Shown here: positions 46,818-55,358 of the stretch, one piece after another
Position numbering within the stretch: the first letter of the stretch is position 1
How the letters are laid out: every line of letters begins with the position of its first letter
From: Paenibacillus abyssi
GTDB lineage: Bacteria > Bacillota > Bacilli > Paenibacillales > Paenibacillaceae
DNA: 64,000 bases
Assembly: GCF_014640295.1 (NCBI RefSeq)
Contig: NZ_BMGR01000008.1
Coordinates: 186,001-250,000 of the forward strand
Reading direction: 5' to 3'
The notes under the pieces: generated by a model
What the model saw: only the letters and a program-made list of their open reading frames with translations
The model's database searches: none
Told to the model about the DNA's origin: nothing
Program-made: the position numbers and the translations under genes

Positions 46818-47615
46818 TCAACCGCGCAATAACGACTCCGCGCCATCGATATAGATCGGCGTGCCGGTAATATGGCTTGCTTCATCGGAAGCTAAGAAGG
46901 TGATGAGGCTCGCGACCTGCTCAGCCTGGCCTGGAGCATCCCTGAGCGGATGATCCCCTTCGGGAAACTCGACGGGAATGGTGATATCCTCGACTTCTTT
47001 TTTGCGATCGGTACTCTCGTCGATGTTTGTTTCAATGGCACCCGGGCAAACGGCATTGACTCGAATCCGGAATTGGGCAAGCTCCAAGGCAGCCATCTGC
47101 ATTAAGGCGACTTGGCCTGCTTTGGAGGTGCTGTAAGCCGACATGCCGAAGTTTGAAAAGACACGGTTTCCATTAATCGAGCTTGTAATAATAATGCTGC
47201 CGCCCTGCTTCTTTAATGCAGGAATGGCATGCTTCAAGGTTAGGAAGGTACCGGTTAAGTTCGTTTGAATTGTTTTATTCCATTCCTCCTGCCGCATCTC
47301 CTCGATCGGGGATAGTGTTCCGTTGATCCCTGCATTGGCGAACACAATATCTAATTTGCCCCAGCGATCCAGCACCGCGGCATAAGCATCCGTGATGGAC
47401 TGTTCGTCGGAAATATCCGTTTGTAAGGTGAGTGCTTCACCGCCGGATTCCGTAATTTGGGCATTAACCTCTTCCAAGGTTTCCAGGGTAAGACCTGCCA
47501 AAGCGACCTTGGCGCCTTCCTTGGCCATTTGGATGGCGGAGGCTTTGCCGATCCCTGAACCGGCACCGGTAATGAATGCGACTTTGTTCTCCAATCGACG
47601 ATATGATTTCTCCAT
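46818..47615 (-). CDS. short-chain dehydrogenase/reductase
   Basis: 265 residues. NAD(P) motif TGAGSGIG near residues 16-23, NAG in FANAGING, active-site Ser in IITSSIN and YSTSKAG, and the C-terminal ITGTPIYIDGAESLLRG. Substrate unknown; the fold is that of 3-oxoacyl-ACP-reductase-like enzymes. GGGAGGAATACTG precedes the ATG. Monocistronic. Confidence 0.85.
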   Translation of the reverse strand: MEKSYRRLENKVAFITGAGSGIGKASAIQMAKEGAKVALAGLTLETLEEVNAQITESGGEALTLQTDISDEQSITDAYAAVLDRWGKLDIVFANAGINGTLSPIEEMRQEEWNKTIQTNLTGTFLTLKHAIPALKKQGGSIIITSSINGNRVFSNFGMSAYSTSKAGQVALMQMAALELAQFRIRVNAVCPGAIETNIDESTDRKKEVEDITIPVEFPEGDHPLRDAPGQAEQVASLITFLASDEASHITGTPIYIDGAESLLRG

Positions 47616-47813
47616 CAGTATTCCTCCCTTTCCATAATCGGTTCACACCTTTGCATCCACTATTACCCGCGTCAGTATTGGTATAACCAAAAAGACGGAG
47701 TATCGATCGTGCGGCGTATGAGGGGAAGGAATGGTTACTAAGACAGATAATTGGTTAAGTAGCTTGTAAGCATCCAAGTACCCATAAATCAAGTTTGAAA
47801 GCGGTGAATGATC

Positions 47814-48143
47814 ATGACGATTAAATATCGCATCTCTTGTTTTGATAGTGAGATTCTAGTGAAGGAGACAAAAGAGGATGGAACACCTGCCTTCCAAGTG
47901 AGCATTCAGCACGCAGCGAATCCGCTTGGCTTCGGCAATGTGCTTGCATCCTACGCTACCGAGGATCAAGCAATCCTACAAGCCAACCAATTCTGCCGTT
48001 TTTACACGAAAGCCAAGGAGCAGGGATATTATCTTCAATCCGACTGCTTTGTCAAACCCGACAAAAGGGATATCCCAGTATCTGATGTATTGGAAAATTG
48101 CAATAGCGAGGAGGACATCAACCGGTTATTAGAGGTTCAATAA
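47814..48143 (+). CDS. small hypothetical protein, 109 aa
   Basis: 109 residues (MTIKYRISCFDSEILVKETK) with no membrane segment. The middle (TEDQAILQANQFCRFYTKAK) is helical and the tail is acidic. I do not recognise the family. ATG 47814 is chosen for the GCGGTGA site; ATG 47808 is in frame. The terminator at 48191-48219 follows. Confidence 0.55.
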   Translation: MTIKYRISCFDSEILVKETKEDGTPAFQVSIQHAANPLGFGNVLASYATEDQAILQANQFCRFYTKAKEQGYYLQSDCFVKPDKRDIPVSDVLENCNSEEDINRLLEVQ

Positions 48144-48190
48144 ACAGGAGGGGCAGCAGCCCCGGTGGAATCACTTTTCACTGATTGCCT

Positions 48191-48219
48191 GAGCAGAACG
48201 ATTGAGGTTCTGCTCTTTG
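48191..48219 (+). terminator. terminator after the 109-aa gene
   Basis: GAGCAGAAC/GTTCTGCTC stem, 7-base loop, TTTGT tail. Confidence 0.75.
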
Positions 48220-48254
48220 TTGTGCGGTCACCCGTCTGCTTTAGGAGCGAACAC

Positions 48255-48284
48255 TTGTCAACTCCGTAACAGTTACGATATAAT
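48255..48284 (+). promoter_or_regulatory. promoter of the COG0523 gene with a Zur-like palindrome in the spacer
   Basis: TTGTCA (48255-48260), 18-base spacer, TATAAT (48279-48284). Inside the spacer is a perfect inverted repeat CGTAAC-A-GTTACG (48265-48277). It differs from the Bacillus Zur core (CGTAAT N ATTACG) at one symmetric position in each arm. A repressor here would block polymerase binding. Confidence 0.6.
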
Positions 48285-48357
48285 CCGGCTTAGAAAAACC
48301 TCCTGGCCGTTTGTTTCGGCGCTTGATGGGGAGGCGGAGAGGAAGGGCTGCAAGAAG

Positions 48358-49398
48358 ATGAGTTCGACAGAGAAGGTTATTCCGGTGCATCTGATCTCCG
48401 GATTTCTTGGCAGCGGGAAGACAACGCTGCTTACGCGATTAATTGACTACTACCGTTCGCTTGATTTGAAGGCGGCTGTTATTATGAATGAACTCGGCGA
48501 CGTCAATCTGGACGGCCAGCTGGTCGGCGATCGTGTGCCGATGAGCGAGATGCTGAGCGGCTGCATCTGCTGTACGATTCGTGGCGATCTGGGGGTGGAG
48601 ATCAAAGAATTGATAGACGAGCACACACCTGACGTCATCCTCATTGAATCGACAGGTGCGGCTAATCCGCTGGAGATTATAGACGGCATAACGGAAACGG
48701 CAATGTATGCCCGTATCGATCTGCGTTCGGTAACGACCGTTATCGATGGAGCTGGGCTGCTTGAGATGAACAAAAGAGGACGAAACCAGACGTTCAGGCT
48801 GATGCAGGAGCAAATTCGCTGCGCAACCCATATGATTATCAACAAAGCGGACCGATTGGCACCGGAAGAGATTGTAGAGGTCGAGCAATTAGTGCGCGAA
48901 TGGAACCATTCGGCGCCGATGACGGTTACAGTCAAATGCGTGGTCGATTTGGAGCGGTTCGGTTCGGGCGATAGCACAGACTCTGCCCATCCTACCCGGC
49001 TGTCCCTGGGCCAAGGTGCCGAGGCAGCATCCTGCGGTCCGGACTGCGGTCATGATCACAGCCATCATGCCCATACCGGTGAGTCACATGAGCATAGCCA
49101 CGCGGCCCATATGCATGAATCCCATGAGCATGTGATGGTGCTCACACACTATTTTACTAAACCGATTGATTCTCATGCTTTCGAAGCGATGCTGAGAAGA
49201 CTGCCCAGCGAAGTATACCGGGCGAAGGGGGTTGTAACCTTCAGCGATACGACAAGCAGGTTCCTGTTCCAATTTGCTTACCGCGAAGTTGAGTTTATAC
49301 GGATTACCCCGCAGGGACAAGTGAATGATGTCGCTGTGTTCATAGGCGAGCATTTCTCCAAAGAGCAGCTGCTGGCTGAATTAGCGCTGTTGGAATAG
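48358..49398 (+). CDS. COG0523/CobW-family metal-handling GTPase (ZagA/YciC-like)
   Basis: About 346 residues. Walker A is GFLGSGKTT near residue 17, the family metal motif is GCICC near residue 65, a G3-type ESTGAANP follows and the switch NKAD near residue 162. A His-rich stretch (HDHSHHAHTGESHEHSH, then HMHESHEH; about residues 228-260) fits metal binding. The C-terminal CobW domain includes AKGVVTFSD. In B. subtilis such proteins (ZagA, YciC) are Zur-controlled zinc chaperones; the Zur-like site in the promoter supports this role. ATG 48358 has GGAAGGG upstream. Confidence 0.85.
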   Translation: MSSTEKVIPVHLISGFLGSGKTTLLTRLIDYYRSLDLKAAVIMNELGDVNLDGQLVGDRVPMSEMLSGCICCTIRGDLGVEIKELIDEHTPDVILIESTGAANPLEIIDGITETAMYARIDLRSVTTVIDGAGLLEMNKRGRNQTFRLMQEQIRCATHMIINKADRLAPEEIVEVEQLVREWNHSAPMTVTVKCVVDLERFGSGDSTDSAHPTRLSLGQGAEAASCGPDCGHDHSHHAHTGESHEHSHAAHMHESHEHVMVLTHYFTKPIDSHAFEAMLRRLPSEVYRAKGVVTFSDTTSRFLFQFAYREVEFIRITPQGQVNDVAVFIGEHFSKEQLLAELALLE

Positions 49399-49424
49399 CC
49401 TGTAGGATGATGCATCAACATGAA

Positions 49425-49461
49425 CAAGGCTCTCGTTACCCTTGGCGGCGAGAGCCTTGTC
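49425..49461 (+). terminator. terminator after the COG0523 gene
   Basis: CAAGGCTCTCG/CGAGAGCCTTG stem, 13-base loop. Confidence 0.75.
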
Positions 49462-49586
49462 CGTTTGATCATTCATTTGTAATCATAAATTAATATTAGC
49501 CTCCACGTTATGACAAAGTATTTGCTCCGGTTGGATTATAATAAAAATGTAATCGCATTATTTATTTCATTCATGGAGGGATTAGT

Positions 49587-49790
49587 ATGAGTGAGGCGGA
49601 GCAAGAGATCGTTGTAAGCGAAGAAGCAGTAGAAGAAGAGGTTCTTGAAGAAGCTGAACAAGTGGAAAGCGCCGAAGCTGAAGAAGAGGCAGAGGCAGAG
49701 GAAGATTCGGAAGATGCGGGAGACGCGGAAGAGTCGGATGACGATGCGCCTGAAGCCGAAGCAGACAACGAAGAGGCCGCTGAAGACTAA
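49587..49790 (+). CDS. extremely acidic low-complexity protein, 67 aa
   Basis: 67 residues that consist mostly of Glu, Ala and Asp, with no Lys, Arg, aromatic residue or Cys (for example EEAEAEEDSEDAGDAEESDD). The expected state is intrinsically disordered, with strong negative charge. GGAGGGATTAGT before the ATG and a clean terminator at 49813-49848 argue it is a true gene. I do not recognise a family; metal or cation binding, or a histone-like or chaperone-like charge role, are only guesses. Confidence 0.6.
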   Translation: MSEAEQEIVVSEEAVEEEVLEEAEQVESAEAEEEAEAEEDSEDAGDAEESDDDAPEAEADNEEAAED

Positions 49791-49812
49791 CTCCCTTCAT
49801 CAATGAATGTAA

Positions 49813-49848
49813 CAATCCCCATCCGCTATGTGGATGGGGATTGTTTTT
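49813..49848. terminator. terminator between the acidic gene and the ferritin-like gene
   Basis: CAATCCCCATCC/GGATGGGGATTG stem with a TTTTTT tail on the plus strand. It may serve both convergent genes. Confidence 0.85.
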
Positions 49849-50291
49849 TAATGCTTTTTCTCATGTTGGGTTAAGAAATACAAAAACCATACGGCGTGAT
49901 TTTGTTCATCTGCGGCCGCTCTGAGGAATTGCTCCTTGATATAGGGATCTTGCGTTTTATCTGCGACCTCACGGTAAAAGTCCGATGTCTTTTGTTCATC
50001 TTTAAAAGCAGCATGTAATCCAGCCCAATAATCGGTTGGACATTGTTCAAGCAGTTGTGGGGTAGGCTGCTTGCCGGTCAAATAAATATAAATTTGGGAG
50101 AAAGCCTGATAATGCCTGAATTCATCATGGCGAATCTCGAGAATTTGCTTGCGGATCTCGTCATTTGCCGTTATTTTGGCTAATTGCTCGTAACAGGTTA
50201 ATGCTGCAAATTCGCCGTTAATTGCTTGTGCGACATCATTTATCAATCCAATATCCGTTGACGTGCGCACGTAATCGTAAGAATAGAACAT
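49848..50291 (-). CDS. ferritin-like domain protein
   Basis: 147 residues of a four-helix bundle. Candidate iron-binding residues are Glu in AINGEFAALTCYEQL, EIRHDEFRHYQAF and ADEQNHAVWFLYF (EXXH-type pairs). The family is often linked to iron or oxidant handling, and related proteins are present in spores. GGAGGGATCCC precedes the ATG at 50291. No partner gene adjacent. Confidence 0.75.
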   Translation of the reverse strand: MFYSYDYVRTSTDIGLINDVAQAINGEFAALTCYEQLAKITANDEIRKQILEIRHDEFRHYQAFSQIYIYLTGKQPTPQLLEQCPTDYWAGLHAAFKDEQKTSDFYREVADKTQDPYIKEQFLRAAADEQNHAVWFLYFLTQHEKKH

Positions 50292-50380
50292 TTGGGGGAT
50301 CCCTCCAAGGCGTTGATATTCCTACAATATATACAAGATACCGGGCAAACGTGCAATATTAACGGTTTTGAGTTGACCCC

Positions 50381-50995
50381 TTACATGTTTTCTTTTACAT
50401 CCTGAACAGGATCTTCGATCACGGAAACAGCCTTTCGCTTCGCACGTTGTTTTTTTCTAACCCACAAGAAGATCAAGACGAGAGGTATGGCAGCCGCAAA
50501 AATGTAAAGACTCACATCTTTCACCATGTTCTCGGCTGCGCGGCCATAAAGATAAAACAGAATGCCGATCACGTAAAATTTCACCGCTCTGCCGATCGCT
50601 GCATAGGCGATCAGCCGCCAAAGCGAAAAGTTCAGGCAGCCGGCCATAATGGTAAACACTTTAAATGGGATAGGTGTGAAAGAGCCTATCAGAATCGCTG
50701 TTTCTCCATTTTTTTGAAACATCTTCTCTGCCGAATCGACCCATTCCTTTTTAAGAAATTTATACAATAATGAATGACCCAGCGCTTTGCCGATCCAGTA
50801 TCCGAACGGGGTACCCAAAAGGCAGGCGACAAAACCGACGGTTGCAAGCCACAAGGCGGCAGAAGGGTTAAGCATACTTAGTGAAACTTGAGTGAAGAAA
50901 GCGGGAACAGGAAAAATAATGGCGTCGATAAAAGAGTGAATAAATAAACCCCATTCACCGAATTCCTTTAATCCGTCAATTAAGCTCTGAAACAT
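50381..50995 (-). CDS. DedA/VTT-domain membrane protein (YqaA-like)
   Basis: About 204 residues, four or five helices. The VTT (SNARE-associated) motif appears as PFGYWIGKALGHSLLYKFLK and IGSFTPIPFKVFTIMAG. Proteins of this superfamily move phospholipids across the membrane. ATG 50995 is preferred with GAAGGGAG; TTG 50998 lies directly before it. C-terminal tail is basic. Monocistronic. Confidence 0.8.
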   Translation of the reverse strand: MFQSLIDGLKEFGEWGLFIHSFIDAIIFPVPAFFTQVSLSMLNPSAALWLATVGFVACLLGTPFGYWIGKALGHSLLYKFLKKEWVDSAEKMFQKNGETAILIGSFTPIPFKVFTIMAGCLNFSLWRLIAYAAIGRAVKFYVIGILFYLYGRAAENMVKDVSLYIFAAAIPLVLIFLWVRKKQRAKRKAVSVIEDPVQDVKENM

Positions 50996-50998
50996 CAA

Positions 50999-51330
50999 TC
51001 ATGCTCCCTTCAGCAGTCCCTTAGTTGCCATAACGATCACTTTGATTACAGATCAAATCTCATCTAACTTTTAAAGTTTACAATAACCGGTATGAGGTTA
51101 CAACTGCAATGGCCGGTAATATGAAACAGTTTGGCGCTGAAATAAAGCGGGCGCGAGGCGCACGACCAAGGAAGCGAACCAGGTGCAAAGCAACTCGTTG
51201 CGCCGGATCGGCTAAGCTCGCCGAATCCAGGTGCAAAAATGCTCGTCAAGCTAGTCTGCATAAATGTCCAAGTTCCCTCATAGACATGTTATCAGCCTGT
51301 TAAAACATTGTGCAGAGGGGATGATCTTTC
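50999..51330. other. intergenic region with short repeats
   Basis: There is no convincing gene. CCAGGTGCAAA occurs at 51179-51189 and 51228-51238 in a GC-rich context, which suggests a dispersed element. A 64-residue plus-strand frame (51109-51303) rich in Arg lacks a ribosome site. In Bacillus the gene before ydcC would be acpS; here the region is empty and the DedA gene is inverted. Confidence 0.4.
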
Positions 51331-52467
51331 ATGCGTCGCATCAAGTGGGTCGCGGCAATTATCGTCTGCGTATCGGTATTTCTTGCCGGTTGCGGAACGA
51401 AGGACGCTGAATCAGTAGTGAAGGATTTAGGAAAAGTCGTTAGCAGCATGGAGAGCTACAAAGGCAGCGGCACGATGACCCTCCATACCGGTCAGCAGCC
51501 TTTAGAGTATCAAGTTGAGGTGTGGTATCAGAAGCCTCAATATTATCGCATCGCACTAACCAACACGCAGAAGGATATTACTCAGATCGTGCTTCGCAAC
51601 GATGATGGCGTATTCGTATTGACGCCGCGCCTCAACAAAAGCTTCCGCTTCCAAAGCGATTGGCCGGAGAATCAAGGTCAAGTGTATCTGTATCAAACGC
51701 TTGTTCAAAGCATTTTGCTGGACAATTCGAGACAGTTTGCAGCGGATAAGGATGCTTACGTATTCGATGTGATGGCGAACTACCAGAATGGCTCGCTTGC
51801 GCGGCAAAAAATCTGGCTTAACAAAGATGATTATGCGCCTCAGCAGGTACAAGTCAGTGACGCCAACGCTGCGGTAATGGTGGAAGTGAAATTTAACGAA
51901 TTTGAATTTGGCCCAACGTTTGAGACCGGCGCATTCGACATGCAGCGCAACATGGGAGCTGCTGCAGAACAGGAACAGCCGACCAGCGCTATGCCGGATG
52001 AGGATTCGGAAGGCGCCGTAGAGCCTGATGAGGTTGAAGGCGCGCCTATAGAGGATGGTGCTGATGCGGATGGTGCTGAAGATACGACAGGTGCTCCGTC
52101 TGAAGGCGGCGTCCAAGCAGAGGAGCAGGAGCCATTCATAACGATGGCGCCGGAATATTTCCCTGAAGGCGTTGCTCTGAAGGATATGAGCGATATTACG
52201 CTGGGTGACAATCCAGGGGTAATGATGCGTTATACGGGTACTTACGATTACACGCTTATTCAAACGCATCCGAAGGACCAGGCAATGGCATTAATACCCG
52301 GAACGACAATCGATCTTGGGCACACGCTTGCTTTGATGAGCGGCGAGGAGCAGCGAACGCTTACCTGGACCTACGAAGGTGTGGAATATCGTTTGACCAG
52401 CGCGACGCTTCCTGAATCCGAGATGATTAAGGTAGCCCAATCCGTACAGAGTGAAATGGGCAAATAA
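51331..52467 (+). CDS. YdcC-like outer-surface lipoprotein (LolA-type fold)
   Basis: 378 residues. The lipoprotein signal has lipobox FLAGC (Cys near residue 21). The mature part starts with a LolA-like beta sheet (MTLHTGQQPLEYQVEVWYQK, LTPRLNKSFRFQSDWPENQ), as in YdcC/GerS germination and sporulation lipoproteins. Between residues about 210 and 270 an acidic, Ala/Gly/Pro-rich insertion separates the two halves; I do not expect this in the family. It precedes alr exactly as ydcC precedes alr in B. subtilis. RBS AGAGGGGATGATC. Confidence 0.78.
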   Translation: MRRIKWVAAIIVCVSVFLAGCGTKDAESVVKDLGKVVSSMESYKGSGTMTLHTGQQPLEYQVEVWYQKPQYYRIALTNTQKDITQIVLRNDDGVFVLTPRLNKSFRFQSDWPENQGQVYLYQTLVQSILLDNSRQFAADKDAYVFDVMANYQNGSLARQKIWLNKDDYAPQQVQVSDANAAVMVEVKFNEFEFGPTFETGAFDMQRNMGAAAEQEQPTSAMPDEDSEGAVEPDEVEGAPIEDGADADGAEDTTGAPSEGGVQAEEQEPFITMAPEYFPEGVALKDMSDITLGDNPGVMMRYTGTYDYTLIQTHPKDQAMALIPGTTIDLGHTLALMSGEEQRTLTWTYEGVEYRLTSATLPESEMIKVAQSVQSEMGK

Positions 52468-52562
52468 TACCTGTAACGTAATCCTGTCCCTTCATTGACA
52501 GCCCCTATCGAACCGTTTAACATAATACTATTGGGTTGTTGAAAGAAAAGAAGGTGACTTGC

Positions 52563-53750
52563 TTGGAAACTTATTATCGACCTACCCGAGCGGAGATTTC
52601 GTTTGATGCACTGCGCCACAATATTAATGCATTCCGTCGTGTAATGCCGGCTGGCGTCCCGATTATGGCATCCGTGAAGGCGAATGCTTACGGACACGGC
52701 GCAGTCGAGATTGCCCGTGAAGCTGTACGCTGCGGCATCAATTACTTAGGTGTTGCGTTTCTTGATGAAGCGATTCAGATCAGGAAGTCGGGTATCGATG
52801 CACCGATTTTGGTACTCGGATTTGTGGGGCCGGAAGGACTTCCGATCGCGCGAGAGCTGGGAATTACAATAGCTTTGTTTCGTGAGGATGTGCTGGAAGC
52901 CGCTGCTGCGCTTCCTCCATCCTCAAAACGATTGAAGACGCATATTAAAGTTGATACCGGCATGGGCAGATTGGGTCTTCTGCCGGAAGAGGATTGGGAG
53001 GCCTTTATAGAACGGGCTGTACACACTCCCGGAGTTGAAGTTGAAGGGCTGTTTACGCATTTCGCCCGCGCCGATGAGGCGGATAAGAGCTATACCGAGC
53101 TTCAATACAGCAGATTTAACAAGTTTGCCGATTATGTGAAGATGAAGGAACTGCCGATATCAATTATCCATGCGGGAAATAGCGCAACTGGAATTGATAC
53201 GCCTGAGTGGGCAGGCGGCATGCTCCGGCTTGGCATCAGTATGTACGGCCTGTATCCGTCTGTCGAAGTAAACAAACAGCGAATTGAATTAGAGCCTATA
53301 ATGTCGTTGAAAACGGAAGTTGTCATGGTTAAGGATGTGCCGCCGGGTTGGGGAATCAGTTATGGCTCCAGGTATGTCGCCAGCGGCAATGAGCGAATCG
53401 GCACACTTCCAATCGGATATGCAGATGGTTTCAGCCGTATGTTGACCGGTAAAGCGGAAGCGCTCGTCCGAGGGCATAAGGTGCCTGTGCGTGGTGCGAT
53501 TTGCATGGATCAATGTATGATTGCGCTCGATTCAGCCGCTAATGCCGAGGGTCCTGTTCAGAGCGGTGAAGAAGTTGTCTTAATCGGTCGGCAGGGTGAT
53601 GAGTGCATTACTGTGGATGAGGTAGCAGCAAAACTGGGTACGATTAATTATGAAGTGACCTGCATGCTGGCTGCGCGTGTTCCCCGGGTCTATACGCGCG
53701 AAGAGAAAATCGTTGCAGTAAGCAATGCTTTGGCAATTGGGTTGGGATAA
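52563..53750 (+). CDS. alr: alanine racemase
   Basis: About 395 residues. The PLP-binding Lys lies in MASVKANAYGHGAVEIA and the second catalytic region in MLRLGISMYGLYPS. The C-terminal beta domain (YGSRYVASGNERIGTLPIGYADG and GAICMDQCMI with the catalytic-side Met/Asp) is intact. It supplies D-alanine for peptidoglycan. TTG 52563 is chosen because AAGGTGA is close upstream; an upstream TTG (52536) lacks one. The order with ndoAI-ndoA matches Bacillus. Confidence 0.93.
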   Translation: METYYRPTRAEISFDALRHNINAFRRVMPAGVPIMASVKANAYGHGAVEIAREAVRCGINYLGVAFLDEAIQIRKSGIDAPILVLGFVGPEGLPIARELGITIALFREDVLEAAAALPPSSKRLKTHIKVDTGMGRLGLLPEEDWEAFIERAVHTPGVEVEGLFTHFARADEADKSYTELQYSRFNKFADYVKMKELPISIIHAGNSATGIDTPEWAGGMLRLGISMYGLYPSVEVNKQRIELEPIMSLKTEVVMVKDVPPGWGISYGSRYVASGNERIGTLPIGYADGFSRMLTGKAEALVRGHKVPVRGAICMDQCMIALDSAANAEGPVQSGEEVVLIGRQGDECITVDEVAAKLGTINYEVTCMLAARVPRVYTREEKIVAVSNALAIGLG

Positions 53751-53838
53751 ATTTCCAAATAATTATTTTCTTTCAGAAAGAGGATTTTTTATACGCACCA
53801 CGAATTACTTAATTTCAGACTTTTAAGGAGATTATGGA

Positions 53839-53931
53839 ATGTCTCTTTATGATGTACATCATAATTGTTATATCACGCGCATAGATATGTTCATGTATAT
53901 TCAGCAGCTTTTATCGAAATACTGGAAATAG
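53839..53931 (+). CDS. 30-residue small ORF upstream of ndoAI
   Basis: ATG 53839 follows a strong AAGGAG at 53825-53830 (8 bases). The peptide starts MSLYDVHHNCYITRIDMF and ends SKYWK. It ends 32 bases before ndoAI, so it could be a leader peptide or coupling ORF. No family is recognised; it may also be a chance site. Confidence 0.4.
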   Translation: MSLYDVHHNCYITRIDMFMYIQQLLSKYWK

Positions 53932-53963
53932 GCTTTCTGGAAATGTTTTGGGGGTGCGAGTTG

Positions 53964-54245
53964 GTGGCCAATATGCAAAACACCAAAAGGATCATGATTA
54001 GCTTGCCGGATTACTTGCTGCAGGAAGTGGACGGGATTGTCGAAAGGGAAAATTCAAACCGAAGTGAGTTTATTCGGCAAGCCATGAAGCTGTACTTAAT
54101 CGAGCGTAAGAAACGGCAGATTAGGGAATCGATGCAGCGCGGGTATATGGAAATGGCGATAATCAACTTGAATATGGCCTCGGAAGCCTTTCAAGCGGAG
54201 GAAGAGGCCGACGACACGCTCGGCCGTCTTGTAAGCGGGGTGTAG
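53964..54245 (+). CDS. ndoAI: antitoxin EndoAI (MazE-like, RHH)
   Basis: 93 residues, the length of the Bacillus antitoxin. Ribbon-helix-helix motif RIMISLPDYLLQEVDGIVER with NSNRSEFIRQAMKLYL; an acidic C-terminal tail (AEEEADDTLGRL) neutralises the toxin. GTG 53964 is chosen since GGGGGTG is seven bases upstream and gives the family length. The toxin gene follows after 3 bases. Confidence 0.9.
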   Translation: MANMQNTKRIMISLPDYLLQEVDGIVERENSNRSEFIRQAMKLYLIERKKRQIRESMQRGYMEMAIINLNMASEAFQAEEEADDTLGRLVSGV

Positions 54246-54248
54246 GGC

Positions 54249-54599
54249 TTGATCGTAAAACGCGGAGATGTGTTTTTTGCTGATTTGTCACCAGTGGTCG
54301 GATCTGAGCAGGGAGGAGTCCGGCCCGTATTGGTCATTCAGAATGATATCGGCAACCGGTTCAGTCCGACTGTCATCGTGGCTGCAATCACGGCACAGAT
54401 CCAAAAGGCCAAACTGCCAACCCATGTTGAAATCGATGCGGCAACGCATGGATTTGACCGGGACTCGGTTATTCTGCTTGAGCAGATCCGCACGATCGAT
54501 AAACAAAGGCTTACCGACAAGATTACCCATCTGGATGATGAGACGATGCGAAAAGTAGACGAATCGCTTCAAATTAGCGTAGGACTGATCGATTTCTAA
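54249..54599 (+). CDS. ndoA: endoribonuclease EndoA (MazF toxin)
   Basis: 116 residues, same as Bacillus EndoA. Signature start [38 protein letters not shown] and [20 protein letters not shown]. It cleaves mRNA at UACAU-type sites. TTG start at 54249 directly after the antitoxin's stop. A hairpin follows. Confidence 0.93.
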   Translation: MIVKRGDVFFADLSPVVGSEQGGVRPVLVIQNDIGNRFSPTVIVAAITAQIQKAKLPTHVEIDAATHGFDRDSVILLEQIRTIDKQRLTDKITHLDDETMRKVDESLQISVGLIDF

Positions 54600-54616
54600 G
54601 TGCAAAGAAATTAAAT

Positions 54617-54684
54617 AAGGACATTGCCTCAAGCGAACAACCGGACTGCGGTTCAGCTGCACTAGAGACGATGTCCTTTTCTTC
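54617..54684 (+). terminator. terminator after ndoA
   Basis: AAGGACAT/ATGTCCTT outer stem enclosing a further AACC/GGTT stem, then TTTTCTTC. Confidence 0.55.
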
Positions 54685-54702
54685 ATTTCCAATAAAATAT
54701 TC

Positions 54703-54742
54703 AAAGCAAGGGACGTATGTATTCCGCACGTCCCTTTGCTTT
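54703..54742. terminator. terminator of the minus-strand secreted protein
   Basis: AAGCAAGGGACGT against ACGTCCCTTTGCTT, 11-base loop, with T-rich ends on both sides. It ends one base before the stop of the minus-strand gene. Confidence 0.75.
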
Positions 54743-54743
54743 A

Positions 54744-55358
54744 TTAGACGCCTTGTGAATCGGTTTCTTTAAAACCGGAGGATATAGTGGTGTGCTTTGC
54801 TTTCAATTGCTCCAGTATTTTTGTCAAATGTCCATTTCGCTGCTTACAGACCACTAGTAAATCGGCAAGCGCGCCTTTGATCTTCCCGGCATCCTCTGAT
54901 TTTATCGCTTCCGTAAACTGTTTGTAGATTTCCATGTGATGTTTCCTTTGTTTTTTCATTTCCTTTGAGAATACGTCATCTTTCCACTTGTGCTCAATTC
55001 CTTTTGTCCGGGAGCTCCTAATTGATCTTAATTCCTCGTGCAGACGCTGTGACTCGGCTAGAACCGGCTCCCAATCTTTCATTGTTTCCGGAGCGTATTT
55101 TTCGACGAGCAGCTTAATATAGGTTTGATGATGAACGTTAGCGCCCATCATTGCCCCATCATGACGTTTGTGTATTCGGTGTCCCCGGGATGGATCGGAA
55201 GTCCGGACCTGTCCAGCTACAGCTTGGGATGAGGTCGTGATTGTATCTTGCGATGTGCGGGCAGACGGGCTGGTCGAAGCTGCATATGCGGCAGCAGGGG
55301 AAATGAGCGTCAAGGCAAGCGCTGCAGGGAGAATGGATTTTTTCCACGAGCTTTTCAT
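54744..55358 (-). CDS. secreted helical hypothetical protein
   Basis: About 204 residues. Signal peptide (KSSWKKSILPAALALTLISP then AAAYAA). A Ser/Thr-rich linker is followed by a helical domain rich in charged residues and His (RGHRIHKRHDG; KQRKHHMEIYKQFTEAIKSE). ATG 55358 has GGAGGG upstream. No domain recognised, though the layout resembles small envelope-stress proteins. Confidence 0.6.
   Translation of the reverse strand: MKSSWKKSILPAALALTLISPAAAYAASTSPSARTSQDTITTSSQAVAGQVRTSDPSRGHRIHKRHDGAMMGANVHHQTYIKLLVEKYAPETMKDWEPVLAESQRLHEELRSIRSSRTKGIEHKWKDDVFSKEMKKQRKHHMEIYKQFTEAIKSEDAGKIKGALADLLVVCKQRNGHLTKILEQLKAKHTTISSGFKETDSQGV

Noticed and set aside
51109-51303. 64-residue Arg-rich plus-strand frame
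   Set aside because: No ribosome site, biased composition from GC-rich repeat sequence, no homology recognised.
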